Shown here: piece after piece, positions 1 to 10,851 of the stretch | How the letters are laid out: the number at the start of each line of letters is the position of its first letter | Position numbering within the stretch: the stretch's first letter is position 1 | DNA from: Aplectana chamaeleonis | Lineage: Eukaryota; Nematoda; Chromadorea; Rhabditida; Cosmocercidae | DNA length: 64,000 nt | Assembly: GCA_029168955.1 (NCBI GenBank) | Contig: JAPDOI010000139.1 | Location: forward strand, 1,014,501 to 1,078,500 | Direction of reading: 5' to 3' | Notes under the pieces: generated by a model | The model's database searches: none | Told to the model about the DNA's origin: nothing | The model's input: only the letters and a program-made list of their open reading frames with translations | Program-made: the position numbers and the translations under genes

Positions 1-51
1 AAGCATTATATTTCATCAGGTCATGCTCTGACCCCACATAAAATATTTGAA

Positions 52-1078
52 AGGCAGCATACACGCTCGTGAACGTGGTTGGGATAATAACGTAAATTCA
101 CGTTATGTAATAAACATGAGCATGAACATGAATCGAACCGTACGGCTTATATCACTATGCCTACGCATTTTGAAGCGTCGAAAGCGACCCACAATGGGCG
201 CGTCAATGCAGCGTGGACGAAGTGGAGAGCGACAACTGACGTCATGTGTGGTGTAGATATAAGACACCAATACGCCTCAAGTTCAAAATCTACAGGACGG
301 TAGTGAGGCAAGTCGCCCTTTACGCCACCGAATGGTTTCCGGCCACGAAGACTGTTGAGCAATCTCTGCATGTGATGGGAATGCGGATGCTCAGGTGGTC
401 GATGGGAGTTACCTTGAAAGATAGGTTGACGAATGACCTGATGCCTTCCACCTTTGGAGTGCCCCCCATTAGTGCGAAGATGAAACGGTACCGCTCCAGG
501 TGGCTTGGCCATGTTCAAAGGAGGGACGAAGACTCAGTAGCGAAGACCGCACTCAGGGTGGAGGTTGCAGGGAGTAGACCTCGCGGAAGACCGAAAACCC
601 GATGGCTTGATCGAATGAAAACGGACATGGCTGAAGCGCAACTCACTATGAGGGACGCCGCTGACAGGAACAAATGGCGAGCAAAGTGCAAACAAGCGGA
701 CCCCGCGAACTCGTGGGACAGACGCTAAGAAGAGGAAGAGGGCGACACACAATGCCGCTACAGGAGTAGCAGTTTGTCCTCGCCCGTATTTTCGTGCCTT
801 TCCCGCCAAGACAAAGATGCTGTGCCATCCCCACTGTCTGTGTGGTTTACTTGTTAAGCAAACCGCAAACAGCACCCATGGCGGAGATGGCAAGCACCCT
901 TGTTTTGGAGTGGAGGGCAAATGCAGGGGCGTGAAAATACGGGCGGGGCCTATCTGTTACTCATGTAACGGAATCGTGGGTCGTTTTCGACTTTTCAAAA
1001 TGCGTAGGCATTGTGTTGTAGGCCGTACGGTTCGATCAAGGTTGTTATCTCAACCACGTTTACGAGCGTGTATTATAC
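52..1078. mobile_element. TTAA-type foldback/MITE, disrupted by an RTE fragment
   Basis: The left end (AGGCAGCATACACGCTCG at 52-70) is mirrored by the right end at about 1046-1070, and a longer inner match pairs 157-197 with 975-1011. The arms are therefore about 150 bp or longer. The same ends occur at 62693-63354. The flank here is TTGA rather than the TTAA seen at cleaner copies, and the right tip has decayed. Positions about 770-850 also pair with 880-960, so the left arm appears to be split by the RTE fragment at 246-728. Non-autonomous; no transposase is present. Confidence 0.7.
246..728 (+). pseudogene. RTE-clade non-LTR retrotransposon, C-terminal fragment
   Basis: This 160-residue frame matches, by recognition, the extreme C-terminus of RTE-type endonuclease/reverse transcriptase proteins. 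It shows the IYRTVVRQVALY segment, then a GHVQRRDED-like block, then PRGRPKTRWLD, and it ends in a basic tail with a natural stop. The endonuclease and the catalytic reverse transcriptase motifs are absent, so it is a severely 5'-truncated copy, which is usual for RTE insertions. It sits inside the left arm of the foldback at 52-1078. The first ATG is arbitrary because the real protein starts far upstream in a full copy. It cannot encode an active polymerase. Confidence 0.85.
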
Positions 1079-1145
1079 TTATGTCGAGTCGAGTCATCGA
1101 GTCTTGGTTTCGACTGAAACAGTCGACATCGAGTCATTCGACTAC

Positions 1146-1395
1146 TCGATTATTCGAAATTTTGAAAAACCGAATTAGTCGAAAACTCGATTATTCGAAA
1201 TTCTTGAAAATCGAGTTAGTCGAAAACTCGATTATTGGAAATTTTGAAAAATCGACTTAGTCGAAAACTCGATTATTCGAAATTTTGAAAAATCAACTTA
1301 GTCGAAAACTCGATTATTCGAAATTTTGAAAAATCGACTTAGTCGAAGACTCGATTATTCGATAGAAGCAAACAGTCGAATAAATTCGATAGTCG
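1146..1395. repeat. 41-bp TTCGA-rich minisatellite
   Basis: About six imperfect copies of a unit containing TCGATTATTCGAAATTTTGA and then GACTTAGTCGAAAAC. Successive TCGATTATTC starts at 1146 and 1187 give a 41-bp period. A related array lies at 3780-4045. Confidence 0.9.
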
Positions 1396-1676
1396 ACTGT
1401 TTTGAGTCAAAGAAATTCTCCGTCAGTTAAACTGTTTCCAAATACAGTGGCAGACCATGCACCTCATTTGCTGCCAGTTGTTATTTGCTCATAGTTCTCG
1501 AATGTTCTCGTACGGGTCACGACCATCTTTTTCACTTATTGCCGGCATTGATTTACGCCAAAATTCCTCAATCCTTAGATTGAGCATACCGATAAAATCA
1601 TCAGGGATAACAAGTATACATTGGATCCGACTCACTCATTTTCGGATATTCATCCGAATGAACCGAAATTTTCATG

Positions 1677-1845
1677 ACTCAAAATCCGATTCACCGAAAA
1701 AACGTCAAAATCCGAGTGATCCAAAATCCGAATCACCGAAAAAACGTCAAAATCCGAATGATCCAAAATCCGATTCACCGAAAAAACATCAAAATCCGAG
1801 TGATCCAAAATCTGAATCACCGAAATGTGCCATGAGTCGGATGAT
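1677..1845. repeat. 42-bp CCGAATCACCGAAAAAACG minisatellite
   Basis: Four imperfect copies. Each reads CCGA(T/A)TCACCGAAAAAACG followed by TCAAAATCCGAGTGATCC. The translated frame repeats every 14 residues (S-D-S-P-K-K-R-Q-N-P-S-D-P-K), which confirms 42 bp. Two further units occur at 2700-2790. The flanks (1400-1676 and 1846-1960) are short CGGAT-rich sequence with no gene signal. Confidence 0.85.
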
Positions 1846-2084
1846 GATTCGGATACCGACTATCCGAAATATGTCATGATTCGGATCGGATAATGAGTAG
1901 GATATTCTTAGATTCGCCATGTCCTGTTACTCAAAAAAGTATATTATATGTCATGAGTCGACATTTTGTTATACTGTAGCCCTGCAGGTGCGTATTTACA
2001 CTGCCGACATCCAATTGACACGCATTGCGAAAATTACGCCGCGTTTTCTGCGCATCGTCAGCGCAGATTTTGCTCATTAGAGGT

Positions 2085-2190
2085 TTGGTATATTTTTGCG
2101 ACACACGATCGCGTCGCGTCGCTCTGCGCAGCGACAGCGACAGCCTGTCGCGGAGCACCCGCCCTTTAAAGGCAGTGTTCACGATGGATA
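2085..2190. repeat. Dispersed CGTCGC-rich repeat joined to a solo TTAA MITE end
   Basis: Positions 2090-2163 resemble 36485-36560 at roughly 80 percent by eye (GCGTCGCTCTGC then CAGCGACAGCGAC). At 2164 the sequence runs into TTAA followed by AGGCAGTGTTCACGATGGA, the left end of the TTAA MITE family. I found no matching right end nearby. The rest of 2190-2700 holds nothing I recognise. Confidence 0.55.
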
Positions 2191-2699
2191 AAGTAATAGA
2201 GGAAACTGCGAAAACCTGTGTTGTTCGAAAACAGCTGAAAAACTGAGAACGTTCCTCAGCGACAAATGCCCTAAAATTAAAGATATTAAGGCTCAAAGAT
2301 GCCAATTCGTGCACAGGTGCACAGCGCCGCCCATAGAAAGTGGATTTCGCTGCTGTACCTGGTCAAAATTCTGCGACGTGCACAGCAACTAATGAAGTGA
2401 TCTACATAATAAAAAGTAATAAAAGTTGTAAAAGACTTAACCAGGGCGTCGTCCTGACAGGTCTATGACTGTTATATAGTCTATGGCGGTATACCTGTTT
2501 CATCGTTATGCGGGTGAAGGAATGATTGCTTCGTAAAAGATTTACCGAGCAGTTGAGTGAGAGCGGCGCTGGGGCTTCGGTGGTACCTATCAATTGTTTA
2601 ATCGTGGTAGGATAGTAAAACCTTTTTCTGAAACATTTTCGCCGGACTATCGATTTTCGTTAGACATTTTGCATTACACCAACCTCTATCCGACCGGAT

Positions 2700-2790
2700 A
2701 TCCAACTCGGATATTCGGATTTCGACTCACCGAAAAAACGTCAAAATCCGAGTGATCCAAATTCCGAATCACCGAAAAAACGTAATTTTC
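2700..2790. repeat. Short copy of the 42-bp CCGAATCACC minisatellite
   Basis: Two units of the same CACCGAAAAAACGTCAAAAT sequence found at 1677-1845. Confidence 0.75.
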
Positions 2791-3590
2791 AGATTCATCC
2801 GTAATCCGACTACCCGTTTAGCCTCCCTAATCGACTGAATCGGACTATCCGATGTTGTTATCTTGAATCTATCCGTTTGAGTCGGATATCCACGGCCTTT
2901 GATTTTGGGTTATCCGAAATCCGAGTATCCGAAATTTTTGAATCGGATCCACTGTATAATAACAAGACGGTCGTGATAGACTGGAAATTGATACTTGACG
3001 GTCAATTATTTCACCTTGCCCGAGAAAAGAAGGATGCATGAGGCTTGAATGCATTTGGACCAGCGGAACGTCGCAGTGAAATCAAAACTTTTGGTTTTCA
3101 AAATTGTTTATGATGCTAGGAGTTATCCTCCTTTCTGTTAGAAAAAAGGGAGATCCAAAAAACAAACAGCTTGTTTTGTGGCAACAGAAGCACAGCTTCG
3201 CAGATACGGAAGAGGGGCTGCACTCTCGATGGAAGAAATAGGGCAAGAAGATGAAAATGGCCATGAAGGCTAAAAAGGCGAAGAAAACAGCTGAAGTCTA
3301 GCCGAAGAGGCTGAATATGATGACGGAGATTCCACTATGAGTTTGGATGATCTAGAAGCAGACTACGATTTGCCCTGGCTTGATATTTTTAAACTCAGCT
3401 CCGGCTTTTTCCATGGTTATCTTCTCCAAAGATGAATTCTGATTGTTCATCCATTGAATGATCTCGTATTTCTCTCCTATAGTGAAACTTGTTTGGTTTT
3501 CTGAAGCTTTTGGGATTTGGTCGATGGATATTGCTGAGCGACATTAATACATGAGTTTTGTTCCGGCCGTCTTACTGTGTGAAGATGATC

Positions 3591-3695
3591 TTTTTCATTG
3601 CCAGATATACTTTTATTCAGTATCTCGGAGCAGTAGAATGTGTTTTTTTTCTACTGCTCCGAGATATTGATTAAAAGTATATCTGCAATGAAAAA
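3591..3695. repeat. Long hairpin with 47-bp arms
   Basis: The left arm 3591-3638 and right arm 3649-3695 are near-perfect reverse complements (CAGTATCTCGGAGCAGTAGAA against TTCTACTGCTCCGAGATATTG) around a loop of about 10 bp. It is probably a miniature foldback element. The surrounding 2800-3590 contains only short spurious frames. Confidence 0.85.
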
Positions 3696-3779
3696 CGCCA
3701 AATCAAAATAGTCGAGATAAGGTGCTTCAGAAACTCAATTTTTGAAGATTGGAAAAACTTAGTTAGTCGAAAACTTGAC

Positions 3780-4045
3780 CATTCGATTATTCGAAAAATC
3801 GAGTCAATTCGACTACTCGATCATTCGAAATTTTGAAAAATCGAGTTAGTCGAAAACTCGATTATTCGAAATTTTAAAAAATCGACTAAGTCGATAAGTC
3901 GATTATTCGAAATTATGAAAAATCGACTTAGTCGAAAACTCGATTGTTCGAAATTTCCAAAAATCGAATTATTCGAAAACTCGATTATTCGAAAATTCCA
4001 AAAATCGACTTAGTCGAAAACTCGATTATTCGAAAAAAATTTTCG
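3780..4045. repeat. 41-bp TTCGA-rich minisatellite, second array
   Basis: About six copies of the unit seen at 1146-1395 (TCGATTATTCGAAATTTT then GACTTAGTCGAAAACTC). It runs directly into a GCGTGTATGCTGCCT motif at about 4056-4075, which is the end of the TTAA foldback family. Confidence 0.85.
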
Positions 4046-4075
4046 AGTCGCCGAAGTATAGCGTGTATGCTGCCT

Positions 4076-4960
4076 CTGACGGTTCGTTATGAAGTAATCT
4101 TACTGATCGATCCATGCGATGTTGTTGAAAACGTTCCACCATCGATTGAACACAGCGGATACGTAAAAACCAAGCATAAATGTGACTGGTATAAAAGTCG
4201 AGTGCTGATCAAAGAATATGCAGATATCTTCAAATATTCTGAAACAATGCGGAGCGCTTGCACTTGGAAAAAATTTACGAAATAATAAATTCGATACTGA
4301 TTACTTCAGATCGCGCTCACACTGAAAAGCACAGTAGACCTTAGCGAATGAATTCTGAGATTTTCGTTCTAGTGTGTTTTTTGTAGACTCATTTTCCGAT
4401 CGTATCAGTTGTTGTGCTTTTGCGTATTATCGGATATGGATTATTTAGATCTATATTGTGAGGTAATGCCATTTGGAGACTAAAACCCACATAAGTACTA
4501 CGAAAACCATCAAACTGACCTCAATATCGTGCTTACCATACCCAATTACCAGCACAACAGTTTTAGGCCAGGTTTGAAGATTTGACCAAACTACCGCATA
4601 TCATCCGTAGCTTACCAGTCTTCTTACTAGAAATACACACCCCCTTCCGATGTTTTTGTTTTGTTTTGGGCAGGTAAGCGAGAAATGAAAGTGCAATAGC
4701 GAGATGTCCCAGTTACTCTCAATTTTCGGAGGGAAAAAGCAGTTCAAACCCAATAATCTCCCATTGGGGTTTCAGAGTAGATCTGTAATTGCGCACAAAA
4801 TTTTAGCCGGTAACTCCTTTCAGTCGAAAATTCCAGAACTGTCTTATTCCTTATACAGAAAGGCTTTTGTGAGATTATCCATCATTTTTCTTGATGAAAC
4901 AGGTCTAGCTTCCCAAAAACATGAGAATCAGGGTGAAGTTTGCTGCACCATCGAAGTCTC
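4076..4960. other. No recognisable gene
   Basis: Only short open frames without recognisable motifs. No structural RNA or clear repeat was identified. Confidence 0.6.
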
Positions 4961-4962
4961 TT

Positions 4963-5770
4963 TCAACCCATTCACGATCACGCCTAATTTTGGGTGACTG
5001 CGCGTTCGGACCGCATGCAATATTGTGTTACCTTTACCGTGTCCCACCGGTGGAAAACGCGAGCTCGAATGGCACGCCACCAAAGAATGATTTTCGTTTT
5101 TCATGCTCTTAGTGGAGCTGCTAGTGAAGTAAGCATTGTACCAGAATTTCTGCTCATGGAACTCATTCCATCATGAGGAACAACTGCCTGAAGTCTTGAC
5201 TTGGTCAAGCGGGAATATTATTCTGTCACGACTGCTCCCACTGTGATATTCACTTGGGAGAGTCCTTTTGAATGTGTTTCAGAAACTTGCTATCTAATTA
5301 TACATTTTGTATCGTATAGGTTTAGTCATGGTGGGTAAAAAAGTTAAAATTGGAGAAAATCGATAATCCGGGTTCATGGTAGGCGTAGTCGTGGTAGTGG
5401 CACGTTTCCAGATGAGCAGAGCGGAATTTCAACTTGGGCTACCTGCTCATAAAGCTAAGAAATGGCAGAAGAAGTAAAAAATTTTCATAATGCGCTCGAA
5501 AAATAGTTTTCGCAACGATTTTTCTTATTGAGACCCCGCTGTTTTCACAAGTTTGAACATTGTGCTATATTTGAGCTACTGACGGACCACGACTTCCATT
5601 GTCGAGACTAGTATAAGTCAATACATTGAACATGAGAAAGTATAGAAATTCATCCTTGTGGAAAAGAAATCGATTTTCGAAAAGCGTGTCCCACCGGTGG
5701 GACACGCGGTCCGAAGGGGTAGGCAACGCGTATCCCACCTTTGGGACACGTGGTCGTGATTGGGTTGAGC
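4963..5770. repeat. Inverted repeat with a CCGGTGG palindrome
   Basis: Positions 4963-5060 are a diverged reverse complement of 5665-5770 (AACCCATTCACGATCACG against CGTGGTCGTGATTGGGTT). The right arm contains a perfect 24-bp palindrome at 5684-5707 centred on CCCACCGGTGGG. The 600-bp middle has no gene signal. It could be a foldback element or two inverted insertions of one repeat. Confidence 0.6.
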
Positions 5771-6149
5771 AAGATAACTTGCGATCATATACCATGCCAT
5801 AAAAAGGCATTAAAAATTCAAAAACCTCCTTTAAACACACAGAAAGGCGAAGACTCACTGCCTGTGATGCTTGATAAGAAACAGGCGATATATGATGCTG
5901 AGGACAGCGTATAGTATACACCATATCAGTAACTCAAGCCAAACGGCTTGCCATAAGGAACCCTGGAAACAGCAGAGAAACGTAGGGCTGAAGATGCGCG
6001 TCAGACACGCAGCTGTTGAGATTCACAAACTTCAATTCTGAAGTGAAATTGTCACATTTTTTGGAAGATATGGTCAGCTATTATCCAACCATGAGTCAAA
6101 AAAATATAATAAAATGATTGCTCCAGACACGGTTCCCAGCCTAACAAGG

Positions 6150-7195
6150 AAACTACTATTAGCTAAACTGGCCGTTCAGATCGGAACGTTCATTCTAGAA
6201 TCAATTTTCGGTCCGGAAATGTTCTTCGCACCTGCCCAGAATCACTCTGAAAAAAGTTAAAGGCATTTTTTTCTACGATTTTCGTACCTATTGTACCCTT
6301 CAAAAAGCGCATTAGTTCTACGAAAATTCGAAAACGGGCCTGATAATCGTGTTCAGGGCCCATAACAATCCCGTGGGCAAATTTTGGATGAAAGCACATT
6401 TTCCAAACTATGTGCAGACTGATAGCGTCTTGGACTTGTACGGATTTTGGGTTCAGCGTTCAATTATATCCATTACGGGGTACAGAAAGCGCTGAAGAAA
6501 ATATTCCAAATTTGACTTGAAATTCGCCGTGGGGGGGGGTTATTTGGGGTGCTGATCACAAATCTGAGGTTTATTTGTCGTTTATCCGGAGTTTTCGTCT
6601 CAATTCGTTCAAAGCTTCCCACCGGCAGAAAAATTTGACGGCGAAATCTACTTTAGACGATTTCCGGAATGTGACGACAGATGTGACTCAAATCGTTTCT
6701 CTGAGGGTTCTTTGGAAAGCTCACCACGAACCTGATGCCAGTTTGTTGGTTTTTGACAGTTTACGATGGATCACAGTGGGTATACGGTAGTTTGGTGAAA
6801 GTCTCAGATTTGTCCCAAAGTTTCCATGTGAGGGTTATTTGAGGTGTTGAATACAAATTTGATGTCCATTTGTCGATTTTCGAATTATAAAGGTAGGTCT
6901 TGCCTCCTTAATGGCATGTTACCTACCGTAACCTACAGTAAACCTTGGAATTCCGACAAGCGAACCTCAGATTCGTGTTCAGCACCCCAGATCACTCCTA
7001 CATACATGTTTTTAGCAGAATCCGAAAAAACATTGAAAACACCCTTTCCATTCTCTCCGCGCAGCCTTAAAAACGCCTATAACTTCTTTCAGAGTTAGTC
7101 TAGGCAGCAGCGATGGCCATATTCGGACTTTTTGTATGAAAATTGTTCTACAAAAGTACATCTCATTTGGAATGGTTGATATGACTTATAGTAGT
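6150..7195. repeat. Dispersed repeat of about 1 kb, copy 1
   Basis: This segment matches 32950-33805 in inverted orientation over several blocks: AACAAGGAAAC near the start, a TTCTAGAAT block, GGTGCTGATCAC, and the AAGCTTCCCACCGG/CCGGTGAGAAGCTT block. The two ends look weakly inverted (GGAAACTACTATTA against GGAACTACTATAA), so a TIR element is possible. No protein is encoded. Confidence 0.6.
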
Positions 7196-7392
7196 TCCAT
7201 TGTAAGAGAATTCTTGGTTTTTTAATATACATCACATTTTAGAGAAGTTTTTCCACAAGTCTGCACGTCGAACTGGCGAATATAAGAAACAGGGGTGGGA
7301 GGCAAAGAAATCTGAAGCTTCGGCAAACGACAACGGCAAACCCCGAAAACGGATGGCAAATGGCAAAACGACGAAATCTGACGAAACTGTGA

Positions 7393-7534
7393 ATGAAAAA
7401 AATCCAGAAGAGACCTTGCGTTCCCCATCGGAGGTTGGCGCAAACTCGGTGCCACATGCTATAACATAGGTGCACCGAGTTTGCGCCAACCTTCAACAGT
7501 GACCGCAAAGTCTCTTCCGGATCCACGCCGACGT
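7393..7534. mobile_element. Hairpin MITE, TA-type family (degenerate left end)
   Basis: The arms pair GAGGTTGGCGCAAACTCGGT with ACCGAGTTTGCGCCAACCTT around a loop of about 20 bp. The right end reads TCTTCCGGATCCACGCCGACGT and is followed by TA. The same element is complete at 53303-53447, and a degenerate copy is at 35755-35855. Confidence 0.75.
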
Positions 7535-7539
7535 TACAT

Positions 7540-7978
7540 TGTCTGCTATTCTGGCATACCATTCTGTATCTGTCAGTTACCATCTGGCGTTTCACTAGCA
7601 CTTACAGGAAAAAATTTTTCATGTTTTCAAAGCTACCTAAAAGACCTCAGGCACCGAGAGGACGTCAGTGGTACTGTTGTGTATGTTATCTGTATATGAC
7701 TCCCTAAGTATCAAGCCCAGCCAGGCCGTTGATCCATCCCTCACCGGAGGTATTTTTGGTGAGCGCGAAGCGTTCACCAGATTTAGCTTTGATCTCTTAC
7801 CGCGCGCAAGTCCTATACCGAGATCACCTATTCATACTGTCACCAGAAAAAAAAAGACAAATAAGCTGTACATGTTTCGAAGGGCCTAATCAGTGTACAT
7901 ATCTGAGCCAAGTTTCATTGCAATCGGTCACGGCTCTCAAAAGATATGGCGCCTCAAAAGACGCAAAAATTTTCTCAG
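7540..7978. other. No recognisable gene
   Basis: Short unconserved-looking frames only. It leads into the hexanucleotide repeat. Confidence 0.55.
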
Positions 7979-8130
7979 CCACCGCCTCAGCCTCCGCTTC
8001 CGCCTCCGCCTCCGCTTCCGCCTCCGCCTCCGCCTCCGGCTCCGCCTCCGCCTTCGCCTTCGCCTTCGCCTTCGCCTTCGCCTTCGCCTCCTCCTCCGCC
8101 TCCGCCTCCCCCTCCGCCTCCGTCCGTCAC
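7979..8130. repeat. Hexanucleotide repeat (GCCTCC/GCCTTC)n
   Basis: About 25 units of GCCTCC, shifting to GCCTTC in the middle (about 8050-8090). All reading frames are open through it and give proline-, arginine-, glycine- or alanine-rich strings. These are artefacts of the 6-bp period. Confidence 0.95.
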
Positions 8131-8251
8131 ATTTCGTTTTTTGAACGGCCTGGACCAAATTGCTTCAAACTTGGTTACCAGAGGTAATCGGGCACGAGGA
8201 TGCCAAAAATAATCCGCAGAACTCACCATTTTCACTCCTGGACCACTTTAA

Positions 8252-8796
8252 AGGCATCGTTCACGATGGATTTCGTTTTTGAGTTCTCCACATATAATGA
8301 GGGCTCTAGAACCCTATATAACAGCTACGTTGAAAAAACCACAAAAAAACACTGAAAACCCCTTTTTCAGACCGAAAATATCTCAATCGACTTTTGAGAA
8401 AGGAAGAGTCGATCGCTAGAGATCGCTGTTTTGACCAACGATCTCACGATCAAATGAAGTTTATCTTTCTTTCAAGTGATTTATGGAGAAGGAAAGGTTA
8501 ATCGATGTGTGTAGAAAAGTCATTCTTTATGTAATTGTATAGTATACTCTATCAACTTTCCTTCATTTGTACTGTATCAAATGTTGATCATTTACAATCA
8601 GGATGGCTGACAGCAAGTTGTGCCAGATGACTGACGGAGGGCCGGCCTCTTTTGACGGAATTTTAGACATTCGACCTCATGTATCTTCACAATAAGGCGT
8701 TTTTAATCTAACAAACTCTCCCTACGTTCTTGGGCGGGTCCAGACAATCATTCAAACTGGAAAAACGGTGAGTGGTTTTCAGCGCGTACGATGCCT
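8252..8796. mobile_element. TTAA-flanked MITE (piggyBac-like target)
   Basis: The element begins AGGCATCGTTCACGATGGA and ends with the imperfect reverse complement (GCGCGTACGATGCCT). TTAA lies immediately outside both ends (8248-8251 and 8797-8800). An exact TTAA duplication is the hallmark of piggyBac-type insertion. The TIRs are about 20 bp and the 545-bp interior has no transposase frame, so it would depend on an enzyme supplied elsewhere. Assigning it to the piggyBac superfamily is an inference from the target site. Confidence 0.8.
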
Positions 8797-9059
8797 TTAA
8801 GGCGGTTCGAACATAGAAACCGGCCTCTCATTATTATTTCAAAAAAATGACGGGCTTTTCCGTTATCAGTCATTGTTTTTTAGAGACTCCATAAAATACC
8901 TTGCTCTCTAGGGTGGTGTACTCTGAACGTCCGGATCGGAAGAGGACGGTGGTGCGGGAGGGATGTTTCTGAGCGAGGCGCGTGTTCGCACCATGTGCAC
9001 CATCGATAAGAAGGCGTCGCAGGGCGTGCTGAAGTCTCAGTTAACTATGCGGGACCGCA

Positions 9060-9620
9060 ACAGAAGTATGCAGGACGTCATGGAACTACATCAGGACTTC
9101 AGTAGGGGGTCTGCAAGATGTCACGGAATGTGTGCAGGACTTCAGTAGGAGTGTGCAAGACATCATGGGACGTGTGCAGGACCGCAATAGGGTTGTGCAG
9201 GACGTCATGTAATGTACGCAGGACGTCGTAGAATGTGTGTAGGACACCATGGAACGAGTGCAGGGTCGCAGTAGGGGTGTGCAGGACATCATGGGACGTG
9301 TGCAGGACCCCAGTAGGGGCGTGCAGGACGTCATGGAATGTGTGCAGGACCTCAGTAGGAGTGTGCAGGACATCATGGGACGTGTGCAGGGCCGCAGTAG
9401 GGGTGTGCAGGACATCACAGGACATGTGCAGGTCCTCAGTAGGGATGTGCAGGACGTCATGAAATTTGTGGAATGTGTGCAGAACCCCAGTAGGGATGTG
9501 CAGGACATCATGGGACGTGTGCAGGATCCCAGTAGGGATGTGCAGGACATCATAGAATGTGTGCAGGATCGCAGTAGGGGTGTGCAGGATATCATGGGAC
9601 CTGTGCAGGGACTCAGTTTA
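9060..9620. repeat. 42-bp GTGCAGGAC minisatellite
   Basis: About 13 units. Each is two related 21-bp halves (GTGCAGGACATCATGGGAC and a GTGCAGGACCGCAGTAGG half). The 14-residue periodicity of both translated strands confirms 42 bp. Some halves, such as CAGGACGTCATGTAATGTAC near 9200, resemble part of the large array unit at 38-50 kb (AGGATGTCATGTAAAGTAC). Confidence 0.9.
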
Positions 9621-9738
9621 ATGTCCAGGATACCGTATGCATGTTATGCCTCCGAGTCAGACATCTACAATTCACACGAGGCTGCGACATCATAGCGGGC
9701 GGCGGCTGGGCACACTGCTCTGTTACTATTCTAATACG

Positions 9739-9965
9739 TCGGTAATCGCTCCAGCCGCGAAGCGGCTGGAGAGGTTTGGTTTTGCCTAGGCCTTGTGATC
9801 ACTTAGAATTTTATAAAATAGTTTATAGAATCTTTGAAACAAAATTTCTGAAGATTTCCTTCTGGATATAAACGAAGGGGTCCAGAAGACACCTGCTGTC
9901 CGAATTTCAGCAAAATCGATTCACAAATAACAAAGTTGTGAGCCCGAAAGCTTAAGAAAATTTCA
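9739..9965. repeat. Dispersed module A, copy 1
   Basis: Positions 9739-9965 match 36780-37005 over about 225 bp: TAATCGCTCCAGCCGC, then GGTTTGGTTTTGCCT, GTGATCACTTAGAATTT, and GATTTCCTTCTGGATATA. Both copies lie next to minisatellite arrays (9060-9620 here, 37.1-50.6 kb there). No coding potential. Confidence 0.75.
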
Positions 9966-10489
9966 TGGTGTGCGCCGTAGGCCGTGAGCCGTAGGCCGTC
10001 ACGCTTTTCACTCCTCACTCTCAGACATAAGGGCGGACCTATCGCGCACAGAACTTGCCAAATAGTACTTACCGCGCTCAGGAACCGTTTTGACCGCGAT
10101 CGAAAGCCCAATTAGGACTTACCGCGAATAAACTCGCGGTCAGAGCGATTGCATTCCGGTGCTCGCGATACAACCGCTTCGCCATCCGGTCGGATCACGC
10201 GCAAACGCAGTAATAGGACTGATGTCGCACAAAAATCGGACTGACCGCGTTTAACCGTGAGGTGGTGTGTGTGGTGTGTTCTGGGCTGATTTGCGTCTCA
10301 GTTCACGCGCAAAGCTGAAATTCGAATTTGCGCGCTTCTTCATGGTGGAGTCCACTGTTTTGTATGTATCTGTACTTCATCACGGTTCTTTCTTATTGGT
10401 TCATGTTGATCTCGTATTCATTCATGGATGTTGTTTTTGTTGTTTGTTCTCGGAAGGAACAACAACAACTTTGTTGTTCTTTCTGATTT
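9966..10489. other. CGCG-rich intergenic sequence, no recognisable gene
   Basis: Positions 10038-10064 (CAGACATAAGGGCGGAC) resemble, in inverted orientation, the sequence just upstream of the array at 19.7 kb (about 19605-19630). The remaining frames are short and unrecognised. Confidence 0.45.
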
Positions 10490-10775
10490 TCCATAAATTT
10501 CTCGCCGACGAGTCGTGGGACCACCATAGCTGTTCTGTATTGCTTCCTTTGAAGTTTCCCCGTTGCGAGTCGTGGTGGGACGACCACAGCCGTTGCATAT
10601 TGCATCATTCAAACTTTCTCAGTGATAAATCGTAGTTGCATATTGTGTCCTTTAGAGTTCCTCTGTTACCAATCGTGGTGAGACCTCCGTAGCCGTTGCA
10701 TATTGCGTAATCTAAACTTTCTAAATTTTCTTCGTTGCCACTCGTGGTGGGACCACCGCAGCTGTTGCCTATGGC
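10490..10775. repeat. Imperfect tandem repeat of about 65 bp
   Basis: Four or five diverged units containing CGTTGCGAGTCGTGGTGGGA, then CCGTTGCATATTGC, then AAACTTTCT. Confidence 0.65.
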
Positions 10776-10851
10776 GAAGAATACTACGTGGCCTTGAGCT
10801 GTGGCTCACTACGCGCCGCAGTCGCATTGCGGCGTCGCAATTAGAGCATGC
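10769..10851. repeat. Dispersed 83-bp repeat, copy 1
   Basis: Nearly identical to 16476-16561 in inverted orientation (GCGAAGAATACTACGTGGCC then TTGAGCTGTGGCTCACTACG). Confidence 0.8.

Noticed and set aside
1457..1879. Basic SPKKRQNPSDPK repeat protein
   Set aside because: The motif resembles DNA-binding SPKK repeats, but it comes from four copies of a dispersed 42-bp minisatellite that occurs again without the frame at 2700-2790.
7946..8235. Proline-rich, arginine-rich and glycine-rich proteins around 8 kb
   Set aside because: All are translations of a hexanucleotide repeat in different frames.
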